Origin: Proteus faecis | GTDB lineage: Bacteria; Pseudomonadota; Gammaproteobacteria; Enterobacterales; Enterobacteriaceae | Direction: 5' to 3' | NCBI RefSeq assembly: GCF_003144395.1 | Contig: NZ_PENZ01000034.1 | Location: 248,001 to 312,000, forward strand | DNA: 64,000 nucleotides | Position numbers and translations under genes: made by a program | The notes under the pieces: model-generated | Told to the model about the DNA's origin: nothing | What the model saw: the letters and a program-made list of their open reading frames with translations, nothing else | Database searches by the model: none | In this document: piece by piece, positions 25,780 through 35,095 of the stretch | How positions within the stretch are numbered: the stretch's first letter is position 1 | How the letters are laid out: every line of letters starts with the position of its first letter

Positions 25780-27632
25780 TATGATTTTTCTCTTATTAAA
25801 TGTTTAAACACAAGCTCTCTTTCATTTGTTGGTAATGTTTCCATTTCATTATTAAGAATGGATTTTTTAAATACATCTTTTGGCTCTTTATTGATATCTA
25901 AATAAGAGCGATTATCTTCAAAAATAAATTTATGAGCGTAATTATGGTAGCTAATGTAAGAAATTTTATTTAATGACTCTCTGAAAAAAAACATTATATT
26001 TTTATTTCTTTCTCTATCTTCTTTTTCGAAGATGAGTAAGTCTATATTGTCTTTTGATTGTGTAATCGCTTCATTCACGGATGAAACTAAATCCAACATA
26101 TCATTTTTATTTGTTGAATATCTTAACTCAGTGTAATTATCTAGAATAGAGCTAATTTGTTTATATATTGTATTAATAATGCTCGTTGGCCACACTTTTG
26201 TAAAAATGATGTACATCACAATATTACCCAACAAAATTCCTAGAATACGATCAGATACGACATCCATATCAAAGCTAGGCTTAAATCCATGTAATGTTGT
26301 TAATAAAAATGCTAACCCGACTTGTACACCAGCATAAGAGATACGCTCATTACCTACAGCAACCCAAGCTGCGGGCAGTAGGCAGAAAAAGATCAAGACC
26401 ATTAATTCAAAAATATCAGATAAATTAGGAATAATATAGAGCAGTGAAATTATACCAATTAGTGCCCCAATTAGACATCCCGTGATCCGCAATGTTAATT
26501 TATGGACAGTTTCGCCGACAGATGTTAATGCCACAACATAACAAGTGATCATTGCAGTATGAATACCTTGCCATTTAAAATAATCATAAAAAATATAACA
26601 TAGAATTGCGGCTATCGTGGTTTTAATAGCAAAGTACTTATGGTTAGGATTTGTAAACGCATCACTGACAAAAAACGGTGTTTTTTTCTTTACAGGTTTA
26701 AATTCTCTCTTATTAAATAAAATGTTATCAAAAGTATTTAATAAGTGTAGTTTACTTATTGTATTTTGAGTTTGTTGTTTATCTTTTATTTTTTCTATTT
26801 GATGATGTTTGAAGCAGTCTAAAAGATATAAACACTTTTTAGAAAGAAGAAAACGTATAGAAGTTGGCGTTTTTTTATCAAAAGTTAATGACATAATCAA
26901 TATTTGATAAGAGTTGTCAATCATATTCTCCAACCAGTGAATATCTTCTCTTCCTCGTAAATAAAATATTTTAATAAACATCAAATAGCGTTTACATTCT
27001 GTTTGTGTACTCAATAACTCACTGATATCGAGTTGACTCTCCTTTCTTCCTAAAAAGAAGTCACTTGCAGTAGAAAAGCGTGTAGCAATTCTGTTTAACA
27101 ACAATTTTCTAGGGCTAATGCCAACAAAATAATTAAATAAAATGACCAATAACATTGGAGAAACTGCCATTAGTAACGCATAAAGTAGAGCTCTAGTTGC
27201 TACATCTCCAACGGGAATATCATCAATTAAAGTCATTAAAAAGGCGATAACTAAAGCAACTAAATTACCAATATCACCAAGGCTACTTGCAGAGGCTAAA
27301 TACATAAAAACGGCTGAAAACAAAGCCATAAAAAAGAATCGTAAAATAATGTTTTGTATGGTGAGATTAAAAAGTAAAAAAATAACACACACCACAATGG
27401 AACATAAAATAATAACGCCAATAGATAATAATATATTTTGTACTGCATCAGCTTTGATTAAATAAATAATCAAATAGCAACTTATGGCAGATTCGGGAAT
27501 TTCATATATCATCGCAATAGCAGCCATTAAGGCGCAAAGCAATGCTATGCGCCAAGTCGTCGCTAAACGAAAGTCAAAGGGTAACAAGTCTTTTTTGACT
27601 TGTTTCACTATTAGTGAGGGTTTAACAATCAT
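25779..27632 (-). CDS. mdtO: FUSC-family inner-membrane component, MdtO-like
   Basis: 617 residues with two blocks of hydrophobic segments (about 25-180 and 335-480) separated by a soluble domain, the layout of aromatic-acid efflux proteins of the FUSC group (AaeB, MdtO). E. coli MdtO is a little longer (683). It is the inner-membrane part of a pump implicated in puromycin, acriflavine and arylamine-type resistance in E. coli. It overlaps mdtN by 11 bases and mdtP by one. Sequence conservation is moderate, so the substrate may differ. Confidence 0.8.
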   Translation of the reverse strand: MIVKPSLIVKQVKKDLLPFDFRLATTWRIALLCALMAAIAMIYEIPESAISCYLIIYLIKADAVQNILLSIGVIILCSIVVCVIFLLFNLTIQNIILRFFFMALFSAVFMYLASASSLGDIGNLVALVIAFLMTLIDDIPVGDVATRALLYALLMAVSPMLLVILFNYFVGISPRKLLLNRIATRFSTASDFFLGRKESQLDISELLSTQTECKRYLMFIKIFYLRGREDIHWLENMIDNSYQILIMSLTFDKKTPTSIRFLLSKKCLYLLDCFKHHQIEKIKDKQQTQNTISKLHLLNTFDNILFNKREFKPVKKKTPFFVSDAFTNPNHKYFAIKTTIAAILCYIFYDYFKWQGIHTAMITCYVVALTSVGETVHKLTLRITGCLIGALIGIISLLYIIPNLSDIFELMVLIFFCLLPAAWVAVGNERISYAGVQVGLAFLLTTLHGFKPSFDMDVVSDRILGILLGNIVMYIIFTKVWPTSIINTIYKQISSILDNYTELRYSTNKNDMLDLVSSVNEAITQSKDNIDLLIFEKEDRERNKNIMFFFRESLNKISYISYHNYAHKFIFEDNRSYLDINKEPKDVFKKSILNNEMETLPTNERELVFKHLIREKS

Positions 27633-28662
27633 CGTCGTTAGCTATTATATTAACGGTTGCTGTAGCGCCAACTCGCATAAGATATTCTGGTGGATTAGTG
27701 ATAGTCACTTTAACAGGAAATCGTTGTTGAACTCTAACCCAATTCAGTGATTTAGGCACATAAGGTAAGTCCCTTGGAATATTAATAAGATCAGTTGACA
27801 TGATCCCCCTGCTAACGCCTTCTACTTTACCTTTAATAGGATGTTTATTGTCAATCATTGAATAGATAACCACGCAGTCACCTATTTTTATATTATTTAA
27901 ATCTGTTTCTTTAAAATAAGCTGAAGCATACCAACTGTCTGAGTTAATTAAGGTAAAGACAGATTGCCCAGAAAGAACAAATTCACCAGGTGACAATACT
28001 AATCCAGCAACATAACCATTACTTGGTGCTTTTACTTCGGTGTTACTTAATTCCCATTCAGCCATTGCCAGTGAGGTTTTTAACGATTTCACTAATGCTA
28101 TTTCTGAATCAGTATTATTAATTAAGGCTTCTGAGGCGACATTTTGTTTTTGTGCCTGTTTTAATGTAACTTCTGCATCATGTTTTAATGTTCTTGCATC
28201 ATCAACTTGTTGTGCCGTCACAAATCCCTTTGCCAATAACGGCTCTAATCTATTGAGAGATTGAGTTGCTAATAACAAATTGACTTGAGCTCGTTTTATT
28301 TGCGCTTCTGCAACTTCTGAATTTGATGTTTCTGCAATAATAATGCGCTGTTTATTACTTAATGTTGCTTCAGCAATCATAAGTTGTTCTTTTGCTTGCT
28401 GAACTCTTAATGCATACATGGTGGGATCGATTGTAAACAATAAGTCCCCTTTATTGACTTTACTATTCTCTTTAACATAAATAGCGCTAATTCGTCCGGG
28501 TACCGTTGATGATATATTAATTTTGTTAGCATCAATTATTGCATCTTCGCTGAGTGGATTTAACGCTGATAACTGAATATTTTTCCACAATAAGATGAAT
28601 GTAATCGTAAAAACAATCACAGTGATTAAAAGTGCCAGTTTTTTTTTGATTTTTTTATCCAT
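27622..28662 (-). CDS. mdtN: HlyD-family membrane fusion protein, MdtN-like
   Basis: 346 residues (E. coli MdtN 343). One N-terminal membrane anchor (about 8-26), biotinyl-lipoyl halves around VPGRISAIYVKENSKVNKGDLLFTIDP and APSNGYVAGLVLSPGEFV, and a coiled-coil hairpin between (90-200). SLNWVRVQQRFPVKV is the MdtN/AaeA signature. Periplasmic adaptor linking MdtO to MdtP. It starts 3 bases after ytcA. Confidence 0.85.
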   Translation of the reverse strand: MDKKIKKKLALLITVIVFTITFILLWKNIQLSALNPLSEDAIIDANKINISSTVPGRISAIYVKENSKVNKGDLLFTIDPTMYALRVQQAKEQLMIAEATLSNKQRIIIAETSNSEVAEAQIKRAQVNLLLATQSLNRLEPLLAKGFVTAQQVDDARTLKHDAEVTLKQAQKQNVASEALINNTDSEIALVKSLKTSLAMAEWELSNTEVKAPSNGYVAGLVLSPGEFVLSGQSVFTLINSDSWYASAYFKETDLNNIKIGDCVVIYSMIDNKHPIKGKVEGVSRGIMSTDLINIPRDLPYVPKSLNWVRVQQRFPVKVTITNPPEYLMRVGATATVNIIANDDDC

Positions 28663-28665
28663 AAT

Positions 28666-28947
28666 TTAATAAGAAAAATAAAATAGAGAGATAGTTAAAG
28701 AAATTGATAACAATACCGCAAAATAAAAAATTAAAGGGAACGGCAATTTATCATCAATACCCCAATAGATAAGTAATACGCGTATGATCAAGGCTCCTAA
28801 TAGGCCGATAAAGGTACATAACATCCAATATGGAAAATAGGAACCTAACATAGTAATAAAAGGAGAATGACCTTGAGAACAACCAGACAATAGCAATGCA
28901 ATTATACTCAAGCTAGTAACACGATAATATTTTCTTATTATGTCCAA
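28666..28947 (-). CDS. ytcA: YtcA-family small lipoprotein
   Basis: 93 residues starting at TTG (28947) with AGG 9 bases upstream; no in-frame ATG is nearby. A lipobox LLSGC gives a lipid-anchored N-terminus, followed by GSYFPYWMLC and two membrane segments, matching E. coli YtcA. In E. coli ytcA also precedes mdtNOP, so the operon order ytcA-mdtN-mdtO-mdtP is conserved. Function unknown. Confidence 0.82.
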   Translation of the reverse strand: MDIIRKYYRVTSLSIIALLLSGCSQGHSPFITMLGSYFPYWMLCTFIGLLGALIIRVLLIYWGIDDKLPFPLIFYFAVLLSISLTISLFYFSY

Positions 28948-28990
28948 GGTAATGTACCTGTCATTTTTAGATAAATTTTATTATTCGTTT

Positions 28991-29006
28991 AAACACTATA
29001 GTGTTT
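28991..29006. promoter_or_regulatory. Palindrome at the ytcA-mdtNOP promoter region
   Basis: AAACACTATAGTGTTT is a perfect 16-base palindrome 44 bases upstream of ytcA. Read on the minus strand it carries a TATAGT -10-like hexamer. A repressor operator is a reasonable guess; no local regulator gene is dedicated to this operon. Confidence 0.4.
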
Positions 29007-29214
29007 TTACTTACAGTTGTTTAATGAATTAATCAAAAACATCATATCGAATAGATGTTAGATGTTTTTCATTCATCAATCTATAGCATTATCTTAAATT
29101 TTTCTTATTGAAAGCGGAGTATCGTTTTCAATATGACTGTAATCATGGGCGTTATATGATTTTAAGAGTATAGTAGCTAATCTTTCAGCCTGACTAGATA
29201 TTACAATTTTTATT

Positions 29215-30306
29215 ATGGAATCAGCGTTTTCTGCTCAAAATATTCGACATATTCTTGCTAATAACACACCTATTATTGATGTGCGTGCGCCTATTGAATT
29301 TAATCAAGGCGCTATCCCTAATGCGATCAATTTACCTTTAATGAATGATCAAGAGCGTGCTGCCGTTGGGACTTGTTATAAACAACAAGGATCACAAAAA
29401 GCGGTTGATTTAGGGCATCATTTGGTTAGTGGTGAAATTCGTGATAATCGTATCGCAGCTTGGCGTGAAGCTTGTGAGCAATTTCCCAATGGTTATATTT
29501 GCTGTGCTCGAGGCGGAATGCGTTCTCATATAGTTCAGCAATGGCTTAAAGAAATAGGTATAGATTACCCCTTAATTGAAGGTGGATATAAGATAATAAG
29601 ACAGACTATCATTGAAATGACCAATGAATTAGTTCAACGGCCTATTATCTTAATTGGTGGATGTACAGGTAATGGAAAAACGACTTTAGTGCGTTCTCTT
29701 CCTGAAGGTATTGACCTTGAGGGTATTGCGCACCATCGAGGTTCGTCTTTTGGTCGCACTGTAGAAGATCAATTTCCTCAAGCTACCTTTGAAAATCATC
29801 TTGGTGTTGAAATGTTACAGAAAGCACCGAAATATACACGATGGGTGCTTGAGGATGAAGGTCGCGCTATTGGTGCTAATGGATTACCTGAATGTTTACG
29901 AGTAAAAATGCTTGAGGCTTCAATCGTTGTTGTTGATGATCCCTTCGAGCGACGTATAGAACGTTTGAAGGCAGAATATTTTGATCGCATGACACATGAT
30001 TATCTGGAAGCATATGGCGAAGAAAAAGGTTGGCAAGCATACAGTGATTATTTGCATCATGGTTTATTTGCTATTCGCCGTCGATTGGGTTCTCAAAGAG
30101 CAATGGAATTAACTAAGTTGCTAGATAATGCCTTAGATATACAGAAAAAAGAGTCCAACACAGAGGCGCATTTTTCTTGGTTAACCCCTCTACTTAAAGA
30201 GTATTACGATCCTATGTATCGTTATCAATTAAGCAAAAAGGAAGATAAAATTATTTACCAAGGAAGTTATGAAGAAGTCATGCAGTGGTTTAAAAATAAT
30301 AAGTAG
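29215..30306 (+). CDS. selU: tRNA 2-selenouridine synthase (MnmH/SelU)
   Basis: 363 residues. Exchanges sulphur for selenium in the 2-thiouridine at the wobble position of Lys, Glu and Gln tRNAs, using selenophosphate. N-terminal rhodanese domain (1-130) with catalytic Cys97 in CCARGGMRS, then a P-loop GGCTGNGKT at 148-156. Single gene with its own terminator; selD is not in this window. Confidence 0.92.
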   Translation: MESAFSAQNIRHILANNTPIIDVRAPIEFNQGAIPNAINLPLMNDQERAAVGTCYKQQGSQKAVDLGHHLVSGEIRDNRIAAWREACEQFPNGYICCARGGMRSHIVQQWLKEIGIDYPLIEGGYKIIRQTIIEMTNELVQRPIILIGGCTGNGKTTLVRSLPEGIDLEGIAHHRGSSFGRTVEDQFPQATFENHLGVEMLQKAPKYTRWVLEDEGRAIGANGLPECLRVKMLEASIVVVDDPFERRIERLKAEYFDRMTHDYLEAYGEEKGWQAYSDYLHHGLFAIRRRLGSQRAMELTKLLDNALDIQKKESNTEAHFSWLTPLLKEYYDPMYRYQLSKKEDKIIYQGSYEEVMQWFKNNK

Positions 30307-30339
30307 ATAGTAACGTTAAAGTCACTATTCACTTAACAT

Positions 30340-30379
30340 AAAAAATGCCTTATTAAAAATGTTTAATAAGGCATTTTTT
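30340..30379. terminator. Bidirectional terminator between selU and the MFS gene
   Basis: Eighteen-base-pair perfect stem (AAAAAATGCC... / ...GGCATTTTTT) with a 4-base loop; A and T tracts at the ends serve both convergent genes. Confidence 0.85.
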
Positions 30380-30399
30380 ATATCTAACAATTAATCTAT

Positions 30400-31797
30400 T
30401 TATTTTTGAAAAACTATTTTTCTTAATAGTAGCGTAGCACATATAGCCATAGAGAAATTAAAAATCATACTAAAACTGAATGCTATCTTATATTGCTCAA
30501 TTATATTTGTTGAAAGTGTATGGCTAAAACTAAATTGTAAAATAATTGAAACACAAGTTGCCCCTATTGCAGCACCAACTTGTTGTAATGTCGCGGTTAA
30601 TCCTGAAGCAATACCAACAAATTCGGGTTTAACTTTTGCCAATACTAAATTCAGCATAGGTGTCATTATCATGCCTTGTGTGAATCCCACTAAGAATAAG
30701 AATGGGATAACAAGAGAGCTATTTTCTGGTGATATTAGATAATAAATAGTGCCAATTAAAAAGAGATAGCTTAAAGCGTAACAAGCCGCTCCCCAATAAA
30801 TAATCTGTTCACCAAACTTTCTTACCCATTTAGGTGTTAATAATGATGAAAGAACAAATCCTATACTTGATGGAACAAAAATCAATCCAGAATCTAAAAC
30901 AGAACGTTTAAATCCACTTTGTAATAATATCGACATCATCATAGGAAAAGCTGATGATGTTGCATATACACAAACGACAATCCCGATCCCAATTACATAC
31001 GGATGATTGGTAAATAATATAGGATCAAAAAGAGGCTGCTTTCCTTGCTGTTTTAATCTATTTTCATAGTAAATAAAGAGAGTTAACAGCATTAATCCCA
31101 AAAGAAAAAGTAGTGTACTAGGTAATTTCCATCCCCAGATAGGTAGCATTAATAAAGGAAGTAATGTAAACGTTATGCTAAAAGCCGATAAAACCACACC
31201 ACCAATATCCAATCTTATATAATCTAGGGTCTCACTTTGAGTTAAATAATGAGAAAGTGTTAATGCAACAATACCAATAATAAGATTAATTAAAAAAATA
31301 GTACGCCATTCAAGCCCAAAAAGATTTAGTGATATTAAAAAACCACCTAATGCTTGCCCTGCTATTGCAGCTAATCCTAGTGTCATTCCTAATAAACCAA
31401 ATACTTTTTTGGCCTGTGTATCATCAAAGTTTAGACGAATACTTGAGTAAACTTGGGGGAATAATAGCGCAGCTGTTAATCCTTGCAGACAACGAGCAAT
31501 AACAAGACAAATAGCATTAGGAGAAATTGCACATAATACAGATGTTAAAGTGAAACCAAACATACCAATACGGTATAGGGTCCGACGGCCATAAATATCG
31601 CCGAGTCGGCCTCCTGTAATTAATAATAAACCAAAGGCTAATTCATATCCCACGATAATTAGTGTTAGTTCTGTTAGCGTTGCATTAAGTGTTTGTTCAA
31701 TATTCACAATAGCGATATTGACGACAAACAAATCAAAAATTGTGACAAATCCCGCTAATAGTAGAACAAATAAGGCGATGCGTTGTTGAGTATTCAT
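30400..31797 (-). CDS. MFS drug:H+ antiporter (DHA2, EmrB/QacA-like)
   Basis: 465 residues, about 14 hydrophobic segments. Motif A-like GGRLGDIYGRRTLYRIGM in the second loop, D-rich first segment (FDLFVVNIAI, DHA2 type) and motif C region GQALGGFLI. A proton-driven exporter, substrate unknown. Divergent from the XRE-type regulator across 92 bases with an inverted repeat, suggesting that this regulator controls it. Confidence 0.82.
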   Translation of the reverse strand: MNTQQRIALFVLLLAGFVTIFDLFVVNIAIVNIEQTLNATLTELTLIIVGYELAFGLLLITGGRLGDIYGRRTLYRIGMFGFTLTSVLCAISPNAICLVIARCLQGLTAALLFPQVYSSIRLNFDDTQAKKVFGLLGMTLGLAAIAGQALGGFLISLNLFGLEWRTIFLINLIIGIVALTLSHYLTQSETLDYIRLDIGGVVLSAFSITFTLLPLLMLPIWGWKLPSTLLFLLGLMLLTLFIYYENRLKQQGKQPLFDPILFTNHPYVIGIGIVVCVYATSSAFPMMMSILLQSGFKRSVLDSGLIFVPSSIGFVLSSLLTPKWVRKFGEQIIYWGAACYALSYLFLIGTIYYLISPENSSLVIPFLFLVGFTQGMIMTPMLNLVLAKVKPEFVGIASGLTATLQQVGAAIGATCVSIILQFSFSHTLSTNIIEQYKIAFSFSMIFNFSMAICATLLLRKIVFQK

Positions 31798-31801
31798 TTT
31801 T

Positions 31802-31832
31802 GTCTCAATGATTAAAAAAATGAGACTATAAT
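31802..31832. promoter_or_regulatory. Inverted repeat and -10 box in the MFS/XRE intergenic region
   Basis: GTCTCA (31802-31807) and TGAGAC (31821-31826) form an inverted repeat. A perfect TATAAT at 31827-31832 follows directly, 58 bases before the regulator gene. Likely operator and promoter of the divergent pair. Confidence 0.45.
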
Positions 31833-31889
31833 GAGTTGTTTATCCTGATACAATTTAACCATTTATACTATTACTAAAAGCAATAGGCT

Positions 31890-32681
31890 ATGACTGAAAG
31901 AAAACGAACTCGCCCTGAATTAGCTGATTTTTTACGAACGAAAAGACAAAGTATTTCACCTGAAACTGTGGGACTACCTAACACTAGACGTCGGCGCACA
32001 CCTGGATTACGCCGAGAGGAAGTTGCTGCACTTTCTGGCGTTGGGCTGACTTGGTATACATGGCTTGAACAAGGCAGAGATATTGGTGTGTCTAGCCAAT
32101 TTTTGGATAGTTTAGCCACAGCTTTACGTTTAAATAGTGCAGAAAGGCAACATCTTTATTTGTTATCGCACATGAGGGAACCAACAGAAACAGGAATAAC
32201 AGAGCATGAAGTTCCAGAAACTATTTTGCGAATTTTGTCTGATTTTCCACAAGAGTATCTCTGTTATGTTTTAAATCTGCATTGGGATGTCTTAGCTTAT
32301 AATCAAAAGGCAGATGCATATTTTCATTTTTCAGACTTCAGTGTTGAAAATCGTAATTATCTTTACTTGTTATTTATGGATCCTCGTTACAAAACGCGTA
32401 TTGATGATTGGGAAAATATTGCTGAAAGATTGCTAGCTAGCTTTCGTCGTGACCATGCAAGAACAAAGAACGACCCAAATATTCGTAAATTAATTGCTAC
32501 ACTAAATTGCTCATCCCCTGAATTTAAAAGAATGTGGGAAAAACATGAGATATATCCTCCTTGTGATGGTGTAAGGATCCTAAATTTTGAAAATAGAAAA
32601 GAGCATTATGATTACACATCATTAGCGTTTGATTTGGAAAAATATAATCGGATTTTAGTGTATATTCCTAAGAAAGCATGA
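31890..32681 (+). CDS. XRE-type regulator with MmyB-like ligand domain
   Basis: 263 residues. N-terminal helix-turn-helix (about 35-90: TPGLRREEVAALSGVGLTWYTWLEQGRDI), then a PAS-like C-terminal domain (about 105-260) of the MmyB-like ligand-binding type common in actinobacterial and some enterobacterial regulators (LCYVLNLHWDVLAYNQKADAYF). Divergent from an MFS exporter, so probably its regulator. The ligand is unknown. Confidence 0.82.
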   Translation: MTERKRTRPELADFLRTKRQSISPETVGLPNTRRRRTPGLRREEVAALSGVGLTWYTWLEQGRDIGVSSQFLDSLATALRLNSAERQHLYLLSHMREPTETGITEHEVPETILRILSDFPQEYLCYVLNLHWDVLAYNQKADAYFHFSDFSVENRNYLYLLFMDPRYKTRIDDWENIAERLLASFRRDHARTKNDPNIRKLIATLNCSSPEFKRMWEKHEIYPPCDGVRILNFENRKEHYDYTSLAFDLEKYNRILVYIPKKA

Positions 32682-32807
32682 TTATTCTTGATGATGGAAT
32701 AAACATGTTATTTCCAAAATGGAAATTAGAGATTGCTTTTTTGTCATTAGGTTTCCGTTTCTTTGACGACTAGAATGCCTCTTCATCAGAATAATTGAGG
32801 TGGCTAG

Positions 32808-33986
32808 GTGACAAAATATATCCTTTTTAGCTTTTGTTTAGTGTTAATTTACCCTCTTGGTGTGGACTTACATTTAACAGGTTTAACGGCAATTGCGAAT
32901 GATTTAAACGCTTCAGAAGCGACATTACATCAAGCTTTTTCAATTTATTTAATGGGCATGGTTTCATCCATGTTAGTTGCAGGATGGTGCAGTGATAAAT
33001 TAGGACGTAAACCTGTTATATTGCTTGGAACCGTTATTTTCTTACTGGCATCATTTAATGCAGGAATATCAATAGCAGCAAATAACTTTTTGATCGCACG
33101 TTTTTTCCAAGGTATTGGTGCTGGGTTTTGTTACGTTGTTACTTTTGCGATATTGCGAGATACATTAGCTGAAAAACAACGTGCGAAAGTTCTTTCTATG
33201 ATAAATGGTATTACTTGTATTGTTCCAGTATTAGCACCTGTTTTAGGTTTTCTGATCTTATTAAAATTTAAATGGCCAGTAATGTTTTATGCCATGGCAA
33301 TCTATGCGCTATTAATTTTTATTTATTGTTTTTTTGGAATAAAAGAGACTAAATCAAAAACGTGGGCTAAAAGTAAAAATAACACTGATACAATCACCGG
33401 CGAATCGTTTTTAAATAGTTTCTTTTTAAGTCGCTTACTTATTTCATGCTTGGGAATGAGCGTGATCCTGACTTATGTTAATATCTCTCCAATCGTGATT
33501 ATGCAGCAGATGCACTACACTACTGGGCAGTATTCAACAGCAATTACATTGCTTTCAATGGTCAGTATGATCACTTCGTTTATGATGCCTAAAATATTAA
33601 CCAAACTTCGTTATGAAACTATTTTGTATACTGGGTTATCGAGTTTTTTAACTGCAGCTATTTTTATTTTTATTGGTAAAAACAGTGATTTTCGCTGGTT
33701 CTTTGTCTCATTTTCATTATGTGGCGCGGGGTTTGCGTTATTATTTGGTATTATAATGAGCCAAGCACTTTCTCCATTTAGTCAGCGCGCTGGACTTGCC
33801 AGTTCAATTTTAGGGATTTCGCAATTGAGTTTTGCCTCTCTCTATATCTGGATAATGGGATGGTTGGGAATATCTGCAATTAATATGCTGATGGTTATAT
33901 TATCTGCTAGTTGCCTTATTGGTTTTATCTTTTTGCATCTCTTTCGTTCTTCTGGACAACAACAAAAGGTGAACTGTGATGCATAA
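32808..33986 (+). CDS. mdtL: MdtL multidrug efflux MFS transporter
   Basis: 392 residues, 12 hydrophobic segments, DHA1 type. Start is GTG at 32808 (GAGG 8 bases upstream). Matches E. coli MdtL: YPLGVDLHLTGLTAIANDLNASEA, ARFFQGIGAGFCYVVTFAILRDTL, NGITCIVPVLAPVLG. Chloramphenicol-type efflux has been reported for E. coli MdtL. It overlaps yidZ by 8 bases; mdtL-yidZ are also neighbours in E. coli (near the origin there), so here the pair has moved to the terminus. Confidence 0.88.
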   Translation: MTKYILFSFCLVLIYPLGVDLHLTGLTAIANDLNASEATLHQAFSIYLMGMVSSMLVAGWCSDKLGRKPVILLGTVIFLLASFNAGISIAANNFLIARFFQGIGAGFCYVVTFAILRDTLAEKQRAKVLSMINGITCIVPVLAPVLGFLILLKFKWPVMFYAMAIYALLIFIYCFFGIKETKSKTWAKSKNNTDTITGESFLNSFFLSRLLISCLGMSVILTYVNISPIVIMQQMHYTTGQYSTAITLLSMVSMITSFMMPKILTKLRYETILYTGLSSFLTAAIFIFIGKNSDFRWFFVSFSLCGAGFALLFGIIMSQALSPFSQRAGLASSILGISQLSFASLYIWIMGWLGISAINMLMVILSASCLIGFIFLHLFRSSGQQQKVNCDA

Positions 33987-34953
33987 GCCATTACATCGAA
34001 TAGACTTGAATTTATTAGTTATTCTTCAAATTCTTTTACAGGAGCGCAGTGTTACATTAACTGCAAAATGGTTGTCTATTTCGCCTTCAGCAGTAAGTAA
34101 AGCATTGGCTAAATTACGGGTTTGGTTTGATGATCCCCTTTTCGTTCGTAGTCCTCAAGGATTAATTCCAACACCTTTGACATTAAGTATTGAAGAATCT
34201 CTTTCTGATTTTATTAATATTGGTAATCATATCGCGGGCAAGCAAAATAGCGAAACGCCTAAAGGCGTTCATTTCAGTTTAATATTAGAATCTCCTTTAC
34301 ATCAGGTGCTACTAAATCAATTTCCTTTAGAAATCTTGAATTATTATCCTCAATCAATGGTACAAATACGAAATTGGGAATATAACTCGCTATCAAGCAT
34401 TATTGATGGTGACGCTGATATTGCTTTTTTAGGTCGTGAATATTATTCAGGTTCTAAAGAAGCATTACATCTATTACCTGAAGTCATCGATTGTGAAGAG
34501 CTTTTTCGTGATACACCATTAGTTTATGTACGAAAAGATCATCCTTTATTGCAAGAGCCTTGGAATTTAGAGACATTTTTGCACTATTCACACATTTCAA
34601 CAGAATATGATAAGCGGCCTCATTGGGCACTAGATGATATATTGGCAGAACATGGACGTTTACGTAATATCGCCATAACTTACACGTCATTTGAGCAAAC
34701 TTTATTTACGATTTCTCAACCTAATCATGAGCTTATTACTTGCTTACCTGGATATTGTGTACATTATATATCTCGAGTTTTGCCTAATTTAGTAACATTA
34801 CCAATACCGTTGCCACAGAGTGCCTCTGAACAACTTGATATATCATTTATTTTACTATGGCATAAGCGCCATGCGTATAATCCTAAAGTGCTATGGTTAA
34901 AAGAAACCATCAAGAATAGTGTTAATCATTTTATGCATAAAAATACTGCATAA
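33979..34953 (+). CDS. yidZ: YidZ, LysR-type regulator
   Basis: 324 residues. N-terminal winged HTH (DLNLLVILQILLQERSVTLTAKWLSISPSAVSKALAKLRVWFDDPLFVRS), then the periplasmic-binding-like effector domain (about 95-320). Matches E. coli YidZ throughout, including FILLWHKR...NPKVLWLKETIKN. ATG 33979 is used; GTG at 33976 is equally possible. It overlaps the mdtL end, so the two are coupled. E. coli YidZ has been linked to nitric-oxide resistance under anaerobiosis; its regulon is poorly known. Confidence 0.88.
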   Translation: MHKPLHRIDLNLLVILQILLQERSVTLTAKWLSISPSAVSKALAKLRVWFDDPLFVRSPQGLIPTPLTLSIEESLSDFINIGNHIAGKQNSETPKGVHFSLILESPLHQVLLNQFPLEILNYYPQSMVQIRNWEYNSLSSIIDGDADIAFLGREYYSGSKEALHLLPEVIDCEELFRDTPLVYVRKDHPLLQEPWNLETFLHYSHISTEYDKRPHWALDDILAEHGRLRNIAITYTSFEQTLFTISQPNHELITCLPGYCVHYISRVLPNLVTLPIPLPQSASEQLDISFILLWHKRHAYNPKVLWLKETIKNSVNHFMHKNTA

Positions 34954-35032
34954 AAGTTTTACTGTTATTTATTGGCTTTCTTCTGTGTTTACTAAATAAA
35001 TATAATGAAAAATATAAAATTAGCACTTATTA

Positions 35033-35078
35033 AAAATAGAAAAAGATGCAATTGCACCCTTTTCTATTTTACTTTTTT
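35033..35078. terminator. Bidirectional terminator between yidZ and the DUF4139 gene
   Basis: Arms AAAATAGAAAAAGATGCA (35033-35050) and TGCACCCTTTTCTATTTT (35053-35070), mostly paired, with T-rich sequence after the plus side and A-rich before it. Confidence 0.7.
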
Positions 35079-35095
35079 AATTTAGACAAGAGAAA

